Shown piece by piece: positions 16,846 through 25,574 of a DNA stretch of 64,000 bases (position 1 is the stretch's first letter; every line of letters begins with the position of its first letter). The notes beneath the pieces are model-generated. The model did not search any database, had not been told where the DNA came from, and saw only the letters and a program-made list of their open reading frames with translations. The stretch is from Mangrovimonas futianensis (GTDB lineage: Bacteria; Bacteroidota; Bacteroidia; Flavobacteriales; Flavobacteriaceae). The stretch covers positions 1 to 64,000 of the forward strand of contig NZ_JAJJNF010000008.1 in assembly GCF_021245805.1 (NCBI RefSeq). Reading direction: 5' to 3'. The translations under genes and the position numbers were made by a program.

Positions 16846-17625
16846 ATGAAAATGACATTTTACAAATATCAAGGAACTGGGAACGACTTTGTCATGATTG
16901 ACAATCGGCAACAAGATTTTGACAAAACCAACACCAAATTGGTGGCTCATTTATGTGATAGACGATTTGGTATTGGGGCAGATGGGTTAATCCTTTTGGA
17001 GAATCATGAAACGTATGATTTTAGAATGGTCTATTACAATTCCGATGGTAATGAAAGTTCCATGTGTGGAAATGGGGGTAGGTGTTTGGTGGCATTTGCC
17101 AATTTTTTAGGTGTCATTAAAAGTAAGGCTACTTTTGAAGCGGTAGATGGTTTACATCATGCCACTATAGAAAATGGTTTGGTTCATCTCCAAATGTTGG
17201 ATGTGAAAGATATTGAAAATCACAAGGACTATATGTTTCTCAATACAGGATCTCCGCATCATGTGCAAATCCAAGATAATCTGGAAAATTTCAATATAAA
17301 ATCGGAAGGAGCAAAAATAAGATATGGGCAACCTTATGGACAAAAGGGAACTAATGTCAATTTTGTATCTCAAATTGATGATAACACTTTTAAAGTAAGA
17401 ACCTATGAGCGGGGGGTTGAGGATGAGACTCTATCTTGTGGTACAGGTGTAACAGCGGTGGCCATTGCAATGCATTCTTTGGGACTAGCCCAAAACACTC
17501 TAATTCATTTGAATGTAGAAGGGGGTAAGCTAAGAGTGTCTTTTGACAAAAAGGGAGATATTTATGAAAATGTTTGGTTAATTGGACCAGCAGAACAAGT
17601 TTTTAAAGGAGAATTCCTATGCTAA
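16846..17625 (+). CDS. dapF: Diaminopimelate epimerase
   Basis: Converts LL- to meso-diaminopimelate for lysine and peptidoglycan synthesis. The 259 residues have the two catalytic cysteines, C74 in SSMCGNGGRC and C198 in LSCGTGVTA, each in its half of the pseudo-symmetric fold, plus the N-terminal YQGTGNDFV motif. It is first of a four-gene plus-strand unit (dapF - acetyltransferase - mltG - DUF2279) with overlaps or gaps of a few bases, all plausibly linked to the cell wall. dapA lies elsewhere in the window (36.1 kb). Confidence 0.97.
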   Translation: MKMTFYKYQGTGNDFVMIDNRQQDFDKTNTKLVAHLCDRRFGIGADGLILLENHETYDFRMVYYNSDGNESSMCGNGGRCLVAFANFLGVIKSKATFEAVDGLHHATIENGLVHLQMLDVKDIENHKDYMFLNTGSPHHVQIQDNLENFNIKSEGAKIRYGQPYGQKGTNVNFVSQIDDNTFKVRTYERGVEDETLSCGTGVTAVAIAMHSLGLAQNTLIHLNVEGGKLRVSFDKKGDIYENVWLIGPAEQVFKGEFLC

Positions 17626-18140
17626 CTTTGAAAGGAGATCAAGTTTACCTTAGGGCTCTTGAGCCTGAAGACTTAGAATTCATTTATGAAATTGAAAATG
17701 ATGAGACAGTTTGGGAGGTAAGTTTAACGCAAACACCCTATTCCAGATATCTTATAAAGCAGTATTTAGAAAATGCACATAAAGATATATATGAAGTCAA
17801 ACAATTAAGACTTGTGATTTGTCTACATTCTAGTGAAACTGTTGGGCTTATAGATTTATTTGATTTCGATGTTCAAAACAAACGAGCAGGCGTGGGGATA
17901 TTGATAAACAGCCAAGAGCAGCGTTATAAAGGTTTTGGTAAAGAGGCATTACAACTTATTGTGAAATATTGTAAAAAACACTTAGGACTGCATCAATTAT
18001 ATTGTAACATTGCTGAAAATAATAAACCTAGTTTGAAGCTATTTCAAAACCAAGGATTTGAAATAGTAGGTCTTAAAAAAGACTGGAATCTTGTTCAGGG
18101 GGCATTTAAAAATGAATATTTATTACAACACATACTTTAA
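17619..18140 (+). CDS. GNAT N-acetyltransferase (RimJ/RimL-like)
   Basis: A 173-residue acetyltransferase of the Acetyltransf_3 type. It begins with VYLRALEPEDLEFIYEIEND, typical of RimJ/RimL and SpeG relatives. The acetyl-CoA segment is near residues 92-110 (VGILINSQEQRYKGFGKEAL), followed by NIAENNKPSLKLFQNQGFE, a hallmark of the final helix and strand. The acceptor is unknown. The start overlaps dapF by seven bases, so translation is coupled; placement between dapF and mltG hints at a wall precursor or protein substrate but does not prove it. Confidence 0.85.
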   Translation: MLTLKGDQVYLRALEPEDLEFIYEIENDETVWEVSLTQTPYSRYLIKQYLENAHKDIYEVKQLRLVICLHSSETVGLIDLFDFDVQNKRAGVGILINSQEQRYKGFGKEALQLIVKYCKKHLGLHQLYCNIAENNKPSLKLFQNQGFEIVGLKKDWNLVQGAFKNEYLLQHIL

Positions 18141-18143
18141 CTC

Positions 18144-19187
18144 ATGTATTTTAAAAAGATTCTTTGGGCTATAGCCATAATTGGATTGATCGTTGCTGCT
18201 ATTTTTGCAAGTTATATTTATGGTGTAATGCTTAAATCAAATACAGCCTTTAACAATAAAGAGGCTTTTATTTATATTTCTACCGGGGCCAATTATCAAG
18301 ATGTTAGAGAAGAATTAAAACCACTTTTAAAGGATATTGATAAGTTTGATGCTCTGGCTTCTCAAAAAAGGTATAATACAAATATTAAAGCAGGTAAGTA
18401 CAAGATTTCTAAGGGAATGAATAATAATGATATTATAAATTCCATAAGAAGTAACAATCAGCCTATTACAGTTTCATTTAATAACCAAGAGTCTTTGGGT
18501 AAACTAGCCGGAAGAATATCGAATCAAATTGAAGCAGATAGCTTAGAACTTTTTCAGGCTATGTCCGATAGTAATTTCCTGAATCAAAAAGGGTTTAGTA
18601 AGGAAACAGCTCTAGCCATGTATATTCCCAATAGCTATGAATTCTTTTGGAATACAAGTGCCGTAGAGTTTAGAGATAGGATGCTAAAAGAATACCAACG
18701 GTTTTGGAACAACGATAGAAAGAACAAGGCTTTGGCAGTAGGGTTAGACCTAAATGAAGTGATGACTTTGGCCTCCATTGTTCATGAAGAATCCAAACAA
18801 GCTTCAGAGCAGCCAAGAATAGCTGGTGTTTATTTAAATAGATTGAAGATAGGAATGCCTCTGCAGGCGGATCCAACATTAAAATTTGCTGCCTACCAAC
18901 TTCCAGAATATGAAGGAACCGTTATTAAAAGAGTTCTTAACAAACATAAAGAAATTAACTCTCCATATAATACCTATATGAATGCTGGGTTGCCACCAGG
19001 GCCTATAGCGATGCCAGATATTTCTGCTATCAATGCGGTATTAAATCCAGAAAAGCATAGCTATTTATATTTTGCTGCGGATGCTCAAAAAATAGGTTTT
19101 CATAAATTTGCGAAAACCTTGACGCAACACAATGTCAATGCCAGGGAGTATCAAAAATATTTGTCATCTCAAGGGATAAACAAATAA
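18144..19187 (+). CDS. mltG: Endolytic peptidoglycan transglycosylase MltG
   Basis: Cleaves nascent glycan strands within the chain and helps set their length; anchored in the inner membrane. The 347 residues have one N-terminal helix (about 8-27), a LysM-like region, and the YceG/MltG catalytic domain with ASIVHEESKQASEQPRIAGV around residues 211-230. The conserved catalytic Glu is E215 or E216 in HEES. The downstream MPLQADPTLKFA and NAGLPPGPIAMP motifs are also typical. It starts three bases after the acetyltransferase stop. Confidence 0.95.
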   Translation: MYFKKILWAIAIIGLIVAAIFASYIYGVMLKSNTAFNNKEAFIYISTGANYQDVREELKPLLKDIDKFDALASQKRYNTNIKAGKYKISKGMNNNDIINSIRSNNQPITVSFNNQESLGKLAGRISNQIEADSLELFQAMSDSNFLNQKGFSKETALAMYIPNSYEFFWNTSAVEFRDRMLKEYQRFWNNDRKNKALAVGLDLNEVMTLASIVHEESKQASEQPRIAGVYLNRLKIGMPLQADPTLKFAAYQLPEYEGTVIKRVLNKHKEINSPYNTYMNAGLPPGPIAMPDISAINAVLNPEKHSYLYFAADAQKIGFHKFAKTLTQHNVNAREYQKYLSSQGINK

Positions 19188-19193
19188 TTTTTG

Positions 19194-20099
19194 ATGAAGG
19201 GTTTTACATATGGACTGCTTTTCTTCCTAAGCATTTGTTCCTATGGACAAAACCGTGTGAATAGATTTCTAAAACCTAGTGATACACTAAACATTCCTAG
19301 GAGGAATGCCGTCATAATTTCGGAAGCCTCTATAGGAGCAATCAGTTTGGTTGGGTTGCACCAATTATGGTACAAAGATTATCCGCAATCAAAATTCCAT
19401 ACCATTAATGATCTTGATGAATGGTTGCAAATGGATAAAATGGGGCATACTTACACTTCTTACCAGATGGGTAGGATGGGAGCAGAGCTTTTAGAATGGA
19501 GTGGTGTGCGCAAGAAGGACCAATTAATTTACGGTGCCACTTTGGGTTTAGTGTTTTTAACTACGGTAGAGGTATTTGATGGTTTTTCAAAAGAATGGGG
19601 CTTCTCATGGAGCGATATGGCATCAAATGCCATAGGTACAGGTATTTATGTTGGGCAAGAACTTTTATGGGGGGAGCAGCGTATCAGTTTGAAATATTCT
19701 TTCCATAGAACAGAGTTTGCACCAATGCGACCAGACAAATTGGGAGATGGATTTATGGAGGAGTTTTTAAAAGATTACAACGGTCAAACTTATTGGTTAA
19801 GTTTCAATTTGCATTCCTTTTTTGACGATACTAGAATTCCAAAGTGGTTAAATTTGGCTATTGGGTATGGTGCTGAGGGCATGTTGACCGGTAAAAATGA
19901 AACGTTAAATGGGCAATTTCCAGATCAAAATAGGTACCGTCAGGTCTATTTAAGTCTTGATTTGGACCTAACCAAAATAGACACTAAGTCTCATATTTTG
20001 AGGTCTTTATTTAGTGTATTTAACACTGTAAAAGTGCCATTTCCAGCTATGGAGTTCAACGGAGAAAACGGCATAAAACTCCACGGAATCTATTTTTAA
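19194..20099 (+). CDS. DUF2279 envelope protein (YfiM-like)
   Basis: A 301-residue exported protein: signal peptide 1-18 (ending CSYGQ), then the DUF2279 core with a helical segment around WLQMDKMGHTYTSYQMGRMG and a DGFSKEWGFSWSDMASNAIGTG motif. Its C-terminal half is rich in aromatic beta strands, ending GIKLHGIYF as outer-membrane-associated proteins do. Function is unknown. The frame also opens at TTG 19191; ATG 19194 gives a standard signal peptide. It follows mltG by six bases, the usual neighbour in flavobacteria. Confidence 0.8.
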   Translation: MKGFTYGLLFFLSICSYGQNRVNRFLKPSDTLNIPRRNAVIISEASIGAISLVGLHQLWYKDYPQSKFHTINDLDEWLQMDKMGHTYTSYQMGRMGAELLEWSGVRKKDQLIYGATLGLVFLTTVEVFDGFSKEWGFSWSDMASNAIGTGIYVGQELLWGEQRISLKYSFHRTEFAPMRPDKLGDGFMEEFLKDYNGQTYWLSFNLHSFFDDTRIPKWLNLAIGYGAEGMLTGKNETLNGQFPDQNRYRQVYLSLDLDLTKIDTKSHILRSLFSVFNTVKVPFPAMEFNGENGIKLHGIYF

Positions 20100-20141
20100 A
20101 AACAGTTAATCGATTAATTTTCATAAAATAAAAAATAATCA

Positions 20142-20149
20142 TACCTTTG
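20142..20149 (+). promoter_or_regulatory. -7 box TACCTTTG of the lysozyme-like gene
   Basis: TACCTTTG lies 60 bases before the ATG at 20209 in a 109-base AT-rich gap, and fits TAnnTTTG. It suggests this gene is not part of the dapF operon. The leader includes the small hairpin CTGAAATTTTCAG (20154-20166). Confidence 0.45.
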
Positions 20150-20208
20150 CACGCTGAAATTTTCAGGTGGTTTTAAGTCATTAAAATTGCCAAAAAAATT
20201 GAAACGTT

Positions 20209-20877
20209 ATGAGAAATATTGGAAGTTACATTGCCCCGTCGCTTACAATATGTTTACTATTGTTAGTTTCGTTCTCAAAAATCAGAACGATAAAGCCGAT
20301 TAAGGATTCTTCCCAAGATATTGCAATGGTATCTTCGAGAGCTATAGAATCCCAGCCCGTTGGAAGTTTAGTCTTGCCAACTATCGAGCCCCACGTTACC
20401 TATACGCCAACTTTAGGGAAAACGTTTGTTGGATTCAAGGAAGCCGTTGGTTTTAAAGAGTCTCGCGGTAATTATTTTATTGTGAACTCTTACGGTTACT
20501 TAGGAAAATACCAATTCGGTGAAGGAACACTCAAATTAATAGGTATTTATAATCCAAATGAATTTCTTAAAAACCCAGAACTGCAGGAAAAGGCATTTAT
20601 AGCCAATGCAGAACGAAATAAATGGATTTTAAGAAAGGATATTAAAAGGTTTAATGGTATGGTGGTAAATGGTGTTACGGTTACAGAATCTGGTATTTTG
20701 GCCGCAGCTCACCTAGCTGGTCCCGGAAACGTTAAGAAATATCTGAGAAGTTATGGTTCAAATAATTTTGCAGATGCTTTCGGAACTTCAATAAGCTACT
20801 ATATGAAAAGGTTTTCAGGTTATGACACTTCAGAAATCATTCCCAATAAGAAGGCCAAAGTGAAAAGAACTATTTAG
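20209..20877 (+). CDS. Exported lysozyme-fold protein, putative peptidoglycan hydrolase
   Basis: A 222-residue protein with a signal peptide or anchor (about 8-23), a low-complexity linker, and a C-terminal lysozyme-like domain from residue 70. GFKESRGNYFIVNSYGYLGKYQFGEGTL has the Glu-Ser and the Gly-Tyr-Gln-Phe spacing of transglycosylase and lysozyme active sites; the likely catalytic residue is Glu in KESRGNY. The later ESGILAAAHLAGPGNVKKYLRS also fits this fold. It converges on the methyltransferase gene with a seven-base gap and no obvious terminator. Confidence 0.72.
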   Translation: MRNIGSYIAPSLTICLLLLVSFSKIRTIKPIKDSSQDIAMVSSRAIESQPVGSLVLPTIEPHVTYTPTLGKTFVGFKEAVGFKESRGNYFIVNSYGYLGKYQFGEGTLKLIGIYNPNEFLKNPELQEKAFIANAERNKWILRKDIKRFNGMVVNGVTVTESGILAAAHLAGPGNVKKYLRSYGSNNFADAFGTSISYYMKRFSGYDTSEIIPNKKAKVKRTI

Positions 20878-20883
20878 TAGAAT

Positions 20884-21600
20884 TTAGTTTTTATGTATAA
20901 CAAATAGTGCAGGTCTTTTATGAAGGTCTGCGCTATTTTTTTTCCATTGACTTATCGGTTGTGTCTTAATAAATTCGGTAGGCAAGGTAATATCGCATGC
21001 CACACATAAAAGTGTGCTATCATGTAAGGTTTGACACAAATCCTCTAGCATTTTATTGTTTCTATAAGGCGTTTCTATAAAAGCTTGTGTTTGGTTGTGC
21101 CTTTCTGATAGTTGCTCCAACCGCTTTATTTCTTTTTTTCTTTCAGATTTGTCAATAGGTAGGTAGCCATTAAAAGCAAAGCTTTGTCCGTTCATTCCAG
21201 AAGCCATAATAGCCATAAGAATGGAAGAAGGACCAACTAAAGGTACTACTTGTATGTTTTGTTGATGCGCCAGCCCCACTATTTCAGCGCCCGGATCTGC
21301 CACACCAGGACATCCTGCTTCAGAAATGAGTCCGATGTTTTTTCCTTTTTTGATATCATCAAGATAGGCAGGTAGATCGGTTGGATCGGTATGTTTGTTG
21401 AGAGGAAAAAGCTTAAGTGTTGCTTGTTTTTTGTCTGGGCATATGCTTTTAATAAATCTTCGCGCCGTTTTTTCGTTTTCTACAATGTAGATATCAATGG
21501 CGTCGATGGCATTTTTTACAGTTATAGGCAAAACATCCATGGGATTTGATTCACCCATGGTGGTAGGAATGAGATAAAGTTTTCCAGTTGGTAGACTCAT
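20884..21600 (-). CDS. SAM-dependent methyltransferase, RsmI-like (tetrapyrrole methylase fold)
   Basis: A 238-residue protein of the tetrapyrrole (corrin/porphyrin) methylase superfamily, closest to RsmI, which 2'-O-methylates C1402 of 16S rRNA. Motifs: GKLYLIPTTMGE (GLYLVPTPIG in RsmI), GLISEAGCPGVADPG near residue 95, and VPLVGPSSILMAIMASG. It is shorter than E. coli RsmI (286) and lacks its C-terminal domain, a form common in Bacteroidota. Its substrate is therefore less certain. Its ATG overlaps the stop of the upstream dehydrogenase gene (TAATG). Confidence 0.85.
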   Translation of the reverse strand: MSLPTGKLYLIPTTMGESNPMDVLPITVKNAIDAIDIYIVENEKTARRFIKSICPDKKQATLKLFPLNKHTDPTDLPAYLDDIKKGKNIGLISEAGCPGVADPGAEIVGLAHQQNIQVVPLVGPSSILMAIMASGMNGQSFAFNGYLPIDKSERKKEIKRLEQLSERHNQTQAFIETPYRNNKMLEDLCQTLHDSTLLCVACDITLPTEFIKTQPISQWKKNSADLHKRPALFVIHKN

Positions 21601-23000
21601 TATTTTTTTATTAGCTTTTTGCTGATTTTAGATTCGTCGTTTAAAATGACCTCTGCAAGATAAAAACCAGACGGCAATTCTTCTGTGGAAATTTCAACAA
21701 AAGTAGTGTTTGAAACCTGTGTTTTTACAATAGGCTTTCCAAAAAGATTAAAAACCCTTACCTCTGATATATAGTTTGTTTGGTTTTCGAATACTATATT
21801 CAATTTATTTTGAACGGGATTTGGAAAAAACTTTAGATTTTTGAGTTGATTTTCATCAACTGAAAGACTCGCATCAATAATTTTATAAATAGCACCTGAT
21901 TGTTTTCCAGCAATATAGAGTTCACCATTGAAGTCTTCTCCAAAACTGCTCCATCCATTTCCTGAAAAGGGTTCTGTGAAGGTCATATTCCAAACGCCAT
22001 CTTCCTCTATTAAAATTCCAATTTCCCCACTGCAATAATCTGCAAAAAAGTACCAACCATTTAAGCCGGTTTGTTCGCTGCCACGATGTATGTAACCTCC
22101 CGTTATTGAACATTTAAACAAACCGCTATCAGTATGGGTGTACTCTGCTAAGGGGAAAGTAAGGTCTTCTGAATTATTAGGGCATTCTCCCGTAGTATTA
22201 TATTCTGAAGTTCCTTCATAGCATCGCCATCCATAGTTGATTTCGGGCGTTACAGAAGACACGTTATTTATTTCCTCAATTTCATTTTGACCCACATCAG
22301 CAATCCATAAATCTCCATTTTCCAAGTCAAAAGAAAAACGCCAAGGGTTTCTGAGGCCAATAGCCCAGATTTCGTCCAGTGCATTGGGATTCCCAACAAA
22401 TGGATTGTCTGCAGGAAGGCTGTAGGGATTGCCGTTGTCAATATCTAATCTTAAAACCTTTCCTAAGAACTCGTTAAGATCTTGCGCTCTATCACCTGGA
22501 TCTCCTCCAGAGCCAACGTCTCCAGTAGGGATGTATAAGTACCCATCTGGACCAAATGCCAAATCGCCACCATTATGATTGGTGAAGGGTTGATCTAAGG
22601 TTAAAATAATATTTTCTGAATCCAAATCAGCTAGGTCAGGATTGGTCTCATTGGTTGTAAATCTGGAAATGACGGTGTCCCCTGAGGAGTTTGTGTAATT
22701 AACAAAGAAATATCCGTTTGCTGTGTAATTAGGGTGAAAGGCCAAACCTAGAAGTCCTCTTTCACCGCCACCAGAAATCTGGGAGGATATATCTAAAAAG
22801 GGCGTGGTGTTAACAATTCCATTTTCCTGTATGATTTGAATGGTTCCGCCTTGTTCAACAACAAATAGTCTATCGTCAAAAGCATTTCTGATAGCAACTG
22901 GATCGTCAAATCCATTGGACACCAATTCCAATTCAATTTCTTGGGGAAATAAGAATTGCAATGAAAAGAGTAAAAGAATTGAAGGTAGATGTGATTTCAT
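21600..23000 (-). CDS. Secreted PQQ-type sugar/aldose dehydrogenase with T9SS sorting domain
   Basis: A 466-residue exported protein. After a signal peptide (1-19) comes a six-bladed beta-propeller of the GSDH family (soluble PQQ glucose/sorbosone dehydrogenase-like): DRLFVVEQGGTIQI, GERGLLGLAFHPNY, FTNHNGGDLAFGPDGYLYI, GLRNPWRFSFD and DVGQNEIEEIN. Residues about 390-466 are a type A T9SS C-terminal domain, beginning LKFFPNPVQNKLNI and ending ISKKLIKK. It should therefore cross the outer membrane through T9SS and be anchored or released. Cofactor and substrate are inferred from family. ATG 23000 is preferred to the TTG nine bases upstream because it gives a normal signal peptide. Confidence 0.9.
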   Translation of the reverse strand: MKSHLPSILLLFSLQFLFPQEIELELVSNGFDDPVAIRNAFDDRLFVVEQGGTIQIIQENGIVNTTPFLDISSQISGGGERGLLGLAFHPNYTANGYFFVNYTNSSGDTVISRFTTNETNPDLADLDSENIILTLDQPFTNHNGGDLAFGPDGYLYIPTGDVGSGGDPGDRAQDLNEFLGKVLRLDIDNGNPYSLPADNPFVGNPNALDEIWAIGLRNPWRFSFDLENGDLWIADVGQNEIEEINNVSSVTPEINYGWRCYEGTSEYNTTGECPNNSEDLTFPLAEYTHTDSGLFKCSITGGYIHRGSEQTGLNGWYFFADYCSGEIGILIEEDGVWNMTFTEPFSGNGWSSFGEDFNGELYIAGKQSGAIYKIIDASLSVDENQLKNLKFFPNPVQNKLNIVFENQTNYISEVRVFNLFGKPIVKTQVSNTTFVEISTEELPSGFYLAEVILNDESKISKKLIKK

Positions 23001-23065
23001 AGCTAACAATTTGATTGTTAGTCTACAAATTACAAAAAATAAGAAATAAGGTAAAAGTTATCTGA

Positions 23066-23530
23066 CTAGGTTAGTTTATTGGCAATAATAGAACATGCTT
23101 CGTCAAGCATTTTATAAACATTTTCAAATCCTTGCGCACCGCCATAATAGGGATCTGGAACATCATGATTTTGATTGGGATAAATTTCATTCAAAATCAT
23201 TTTAACTTTTTCTAAATCTTCTTTGCTTCTGGCTAGTTTATTGACGTTTTCAAAATTGGATTGGTCCATGACGTAGATAAAATCAAATTCATCAAAATCA
23301 CGAGTTGAAAATTGACGTCCACTAAGATGGGAGATATTCAAACCGTATTTTCTAGCGACTTCCACAGATCTTCTATCAGGTGGGTCACCTATATGGTAGC
23401 CACTAGTTCCAGCCGAGTCTACAACAAAATCTTCGTAAGGCAATTTGGATCTCAAAATACCTTCAGCCAATGGAGACCTGCAAATATTCCCTAAACAAAC
23501 CATTAAAATTTTATTGGGTTCTGTAGCCAA
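23066..23530 (-). CDS. Low-molecular-weight protein-tyrosine phosphatase
   Basis: A 154-residue LMW-PTP. The P-loop MVCLGNICRSPLAEG gives catalytic Cys12 and Arg18, and the general acid Asp lies in DVPDPYYGG near residue 123. These enzymes dephosphorylate phosphotyrosine, often on exopolysaccharide tyrosine kinases. No kinase gene is visible here. The only usable start is TTG 23530, since an in-frame stop lies upstream and the next ATG is inside the P-loop. It lies 12 bases after the dnaA stop, so it is co-transcribed with dnaA. Arsenate reductase activity is a less likely alternative because the second active-site Cys pair is missing. Confidence 0.9.
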   Translation of the reverse strand: MATEPNKILMVCLGNICRSPLAEGILRSKLPYEDFVVDSAGTSGYHIGDPPDRRSVEVARKYGLNISHLSGRQFSTRDFDEFDFIYVMDQSNFENVNKLARSKEDLEKVKMILNEIYPNQNHDVPDPYYGGAQGFENVYKMLDEACSIIANKLT

Positions 23531-23542
23531 AATTTTGAGAAA

Positions 23543-24970
23543 TTATACGGATAATTTTTTTGTTAAATCCTCTACGTATTTTCTGAATTGCTTGTCGGTT
23601 GAGGTTAAATTATCAACAGTTTTACAAGCATGAAGAACCGTAGCATGATCGCGTTTTCCTATTTGGGACCCAATACTTGCAAGTGAAGCTTTTGTGAATT
23701 TCTTGGCAAAGAACATAGCTAGTTGTCTGGCTTGAACAATATGTCTCTTTCTTGTTTTGGATTGCAGGGTGTCTATATCCATTTGGAAATAGTCTGAAAC
23801 TACTTTTTGGATGTAGTCAATAGAAACTTCACGCTTGGTGTTCTTAACAAATTTTTCAACAACTTGCTTTGCCAAATCCAAAGTCACCTCTTTTCTGTTG
23901 AAGGAGGATTGTGCAATTAATGAAATAATGGCACCTTCTAATTCTCTAATATTAGACTTGATATGTTTTGCAACGTACTCTATAATGTCTTCTGGCATTT
24001 CCACACCATCCCTATAAAGCTTATTTTTTAAAATGGAGATACGCGTTTCAAAATCTGGGCTTTGCAGTTCTGCTGATAAACCCCATTTGAATCGGGACAA
24101 TAACCTTTGTTCAATATCTTGCATGTCAACAGGAGCTTTGTCACTAGTTAAAATAACTTGTTTTCCGTTTTGATGCAGGTGATTGAAAATATGGAAGAAA
24201 ACATCTTGAGTTCCAGATTTACCAGATAGAAATTGTACATCGTCAATAATCAGTACATCAATGATTTGGTAAAAATGGATAAAGTCATTTCTATTGTTCT
24301 TCTTTACCGCTTCAATATATTGTTGGGTGAATTTTTCGGCAGAAATATATAATACCGTTTTTTCAGGGTATTTGTCCTTGATTTCCACACCAATAGCATG
24401 TGCTAAGTGGGTTTTGCCCAAACCAACACCTCCAAATACCAATAACGGATTGAAAGATGTTCCTCCTGGTTTAGCTGCTACAGCCATACCAGCACTTCTT
24501 GCCAATCTATTGGAATCACCCTCCAAGAAATTCTCAAAATTATAGTTTGGATTCAGTTGGGATTCAATCTTAACATTTCGAATGCCAGGAATTACAAATG
24601 GATTTTTTAACTCCGGATTTTTATTGTTAAGAGGAATATCAACATCTTGTGATTTTAAAGCAGTTCTATGTGAACTTGGAATCTTTTCTGTAAAAGGTTG
24701 TTTGTTGCCATAGGTGTTTTCCATTTTGATTATATAAACCAATTTGGCTTTGTCACCAAGTTCTTTTGTAAGGGCAACTTTTAATAACTTAACATAGTGT
24801 TCTTCCAACCACTCGTAGAAGAATTTACTAGGAACCTGAATACTTAACGAGTTGTCCGTTAACTTAACTGCTTTAATCGGTTCAAACCATGTTTTATATG
24901 CTTGCGGTTGTATGTTATCCTTAATAAATTCCAGACAGTTATTCCATACCGATTGCGCAGTTACATTCAT
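23543..24970 (-). CDS. dnaA: Chromosomal replication initiator DnaA
   Basis: The AAA+ initiator that binds DnaA boxes and opens oriC. The 475 residues show domain I (WNNCLEFIKDNIQPQAYKTWF), a linker, AAA+ domain III with Walker A GGVGLGKTHLA at about 179-189 and Walker B VLIIDDVQFLSG, and domain IV with the signature RKRHIVQARQLAMFFAKK and GKRDHATVLHACKTV. It heads a unit with the tyrosine phosphatase gene. The 193 bases upstream hold no cluster of DnaA boxes, so oriC is not evident here. Confidence 0.98.
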   Translation of the reverse strand: MNVTAQSVWNNCLEFIKDNIQPQAYKTWFEPIKAVKLTDNSLSIQVPSKFFYEWLEEHYVKLLKVALTKELGDKAKLVYIIKMENTYGNKQPFTEKIPSSHRTALKSQDVDIPLNNKNPELKNPFVIPGIRNVKIESQLNPNYNFENFLEGDSNRLARSAGMAVAAKPGGTSFNPLLVFGGVGLGKTHLAHAIGVEIKDKYPEKTVLYISAEKFTQQYIEAVKKNNRNDFIHFYQIIDVLIIDDVQFLSGKSGTQDVFFHIFNHLHQNGKQVILTSDKAPVDMQDIEQRLLSRFKWGLSAELQSPDFETRISILKNKLYRDGVEMPEDIIEYVAKHIKSNIRELEGAIISLIAQSSFNRKEVTLDLAKQVVEKFVKNTKREVSIDYIQKVVSDYFQMDIDTLQSKTRKRHIVQARQLAMFFAKKFTKASLASIGSQIGKRDHATVLHACKTVDNLTSTDKQFRKYVEDLTKKLSV

Positions 24971-25163
24971 TCTTATTACTAAAATTTTTTCTTAGTTAGT
25001 TACAGATATTGTTGATTGAGAAAGGTTTTCCCAGCTGACTTATAGCTCGACAAATATGTGAACAAAATTCTAAAAAAAAAAACCTGTAGGGGTTGAATTT
25101 TTAGATTTTTTTTCTCATGTTTAAAACCTTTCCTAAACTACAAAAAAATATTTAATTCGTCCT

Positions 25164-25574
25164 ATGATAATCGATGAAATACAAATTAGAGTGAGATATG
25201 GTGAAACCGACCAAATGGGAGTGGTACATCACGGAAATTTTGACCTTTACATGGAAATGGGGCGAACTGAATGGCTTCGGAAACTAGGGCTTTCTTATAA
25301 GGAAATGGAAGATCAAAATGTGATGTTGCCGGTCATTTCAATGAATCTAAACTTTAAGAAATCAGCTTATTACGATGAGGTTATTAAAGTAAAGACTTAT
25401 CTTAAAAAACTTCCTTCCGTTAAGATTGAATTTGATTATGAAATTTATAATGAAAAGGAGGAACTTTTGGTCACTTCAAATACGGTTTTGGCATTTTTGG
25501 ATAAACAATCAAGACGACCTATGAAATGTCCAGATCATATCCTTGAAAAAATGAAAGTAGCATTTAAATCTTAG
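25164..25574 (+). CDS. Acyl-CoA thioesterase, YbgC/4HBT hot-dog family
   Basis: A 136-residue hot-dog-fold thioesterase. The catalytic Asp16 is in RYGETDQMGVVHHGNFDLYMEMGR, the hallmark of the 4-hydroxybenzoyl-CoA thioesterase/YbgC group. It hydrolyses an acyl-CoA or acyl-ACP thioester; chain length cannot be predicted. It is divergent from dnaA, a common arrangement in flavobacteria. Its 3' end overlaps the convergent YigZ gene by four bases. Confidence 0.92.
   Translation: MIIDEIQIRVRYGETDQMGVVHHGNFDLYMEMGRTEWLRKLGLSYKEMEDQNVMLPVISMNLNFKKSAYYDEVIKVKTYLKKLPSVKIEFDYEIYNEKEELLVTSNTVLAFLDKQSRRPMKCPDHILEKMKVAFKS

Noticed and set aside
23066..23530. Arsenate reductase instead of tyrosine phosphatase
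   Set aside because: The P-loop is CLGNICRS, and the DPYYGG motif is that of LMW-PTP; the extra cysteines of thioredoxin-type ArsC are missing.
24971..25163. Possible replication origin next to dnaA
   Set aside because: Only one weak DnaA-box-like sequence (TGTGAACAA at 25057) with two mismatches, no cluster and no clear strand-bias switch. In Bacteroidota oriC is often not beside dnaA.
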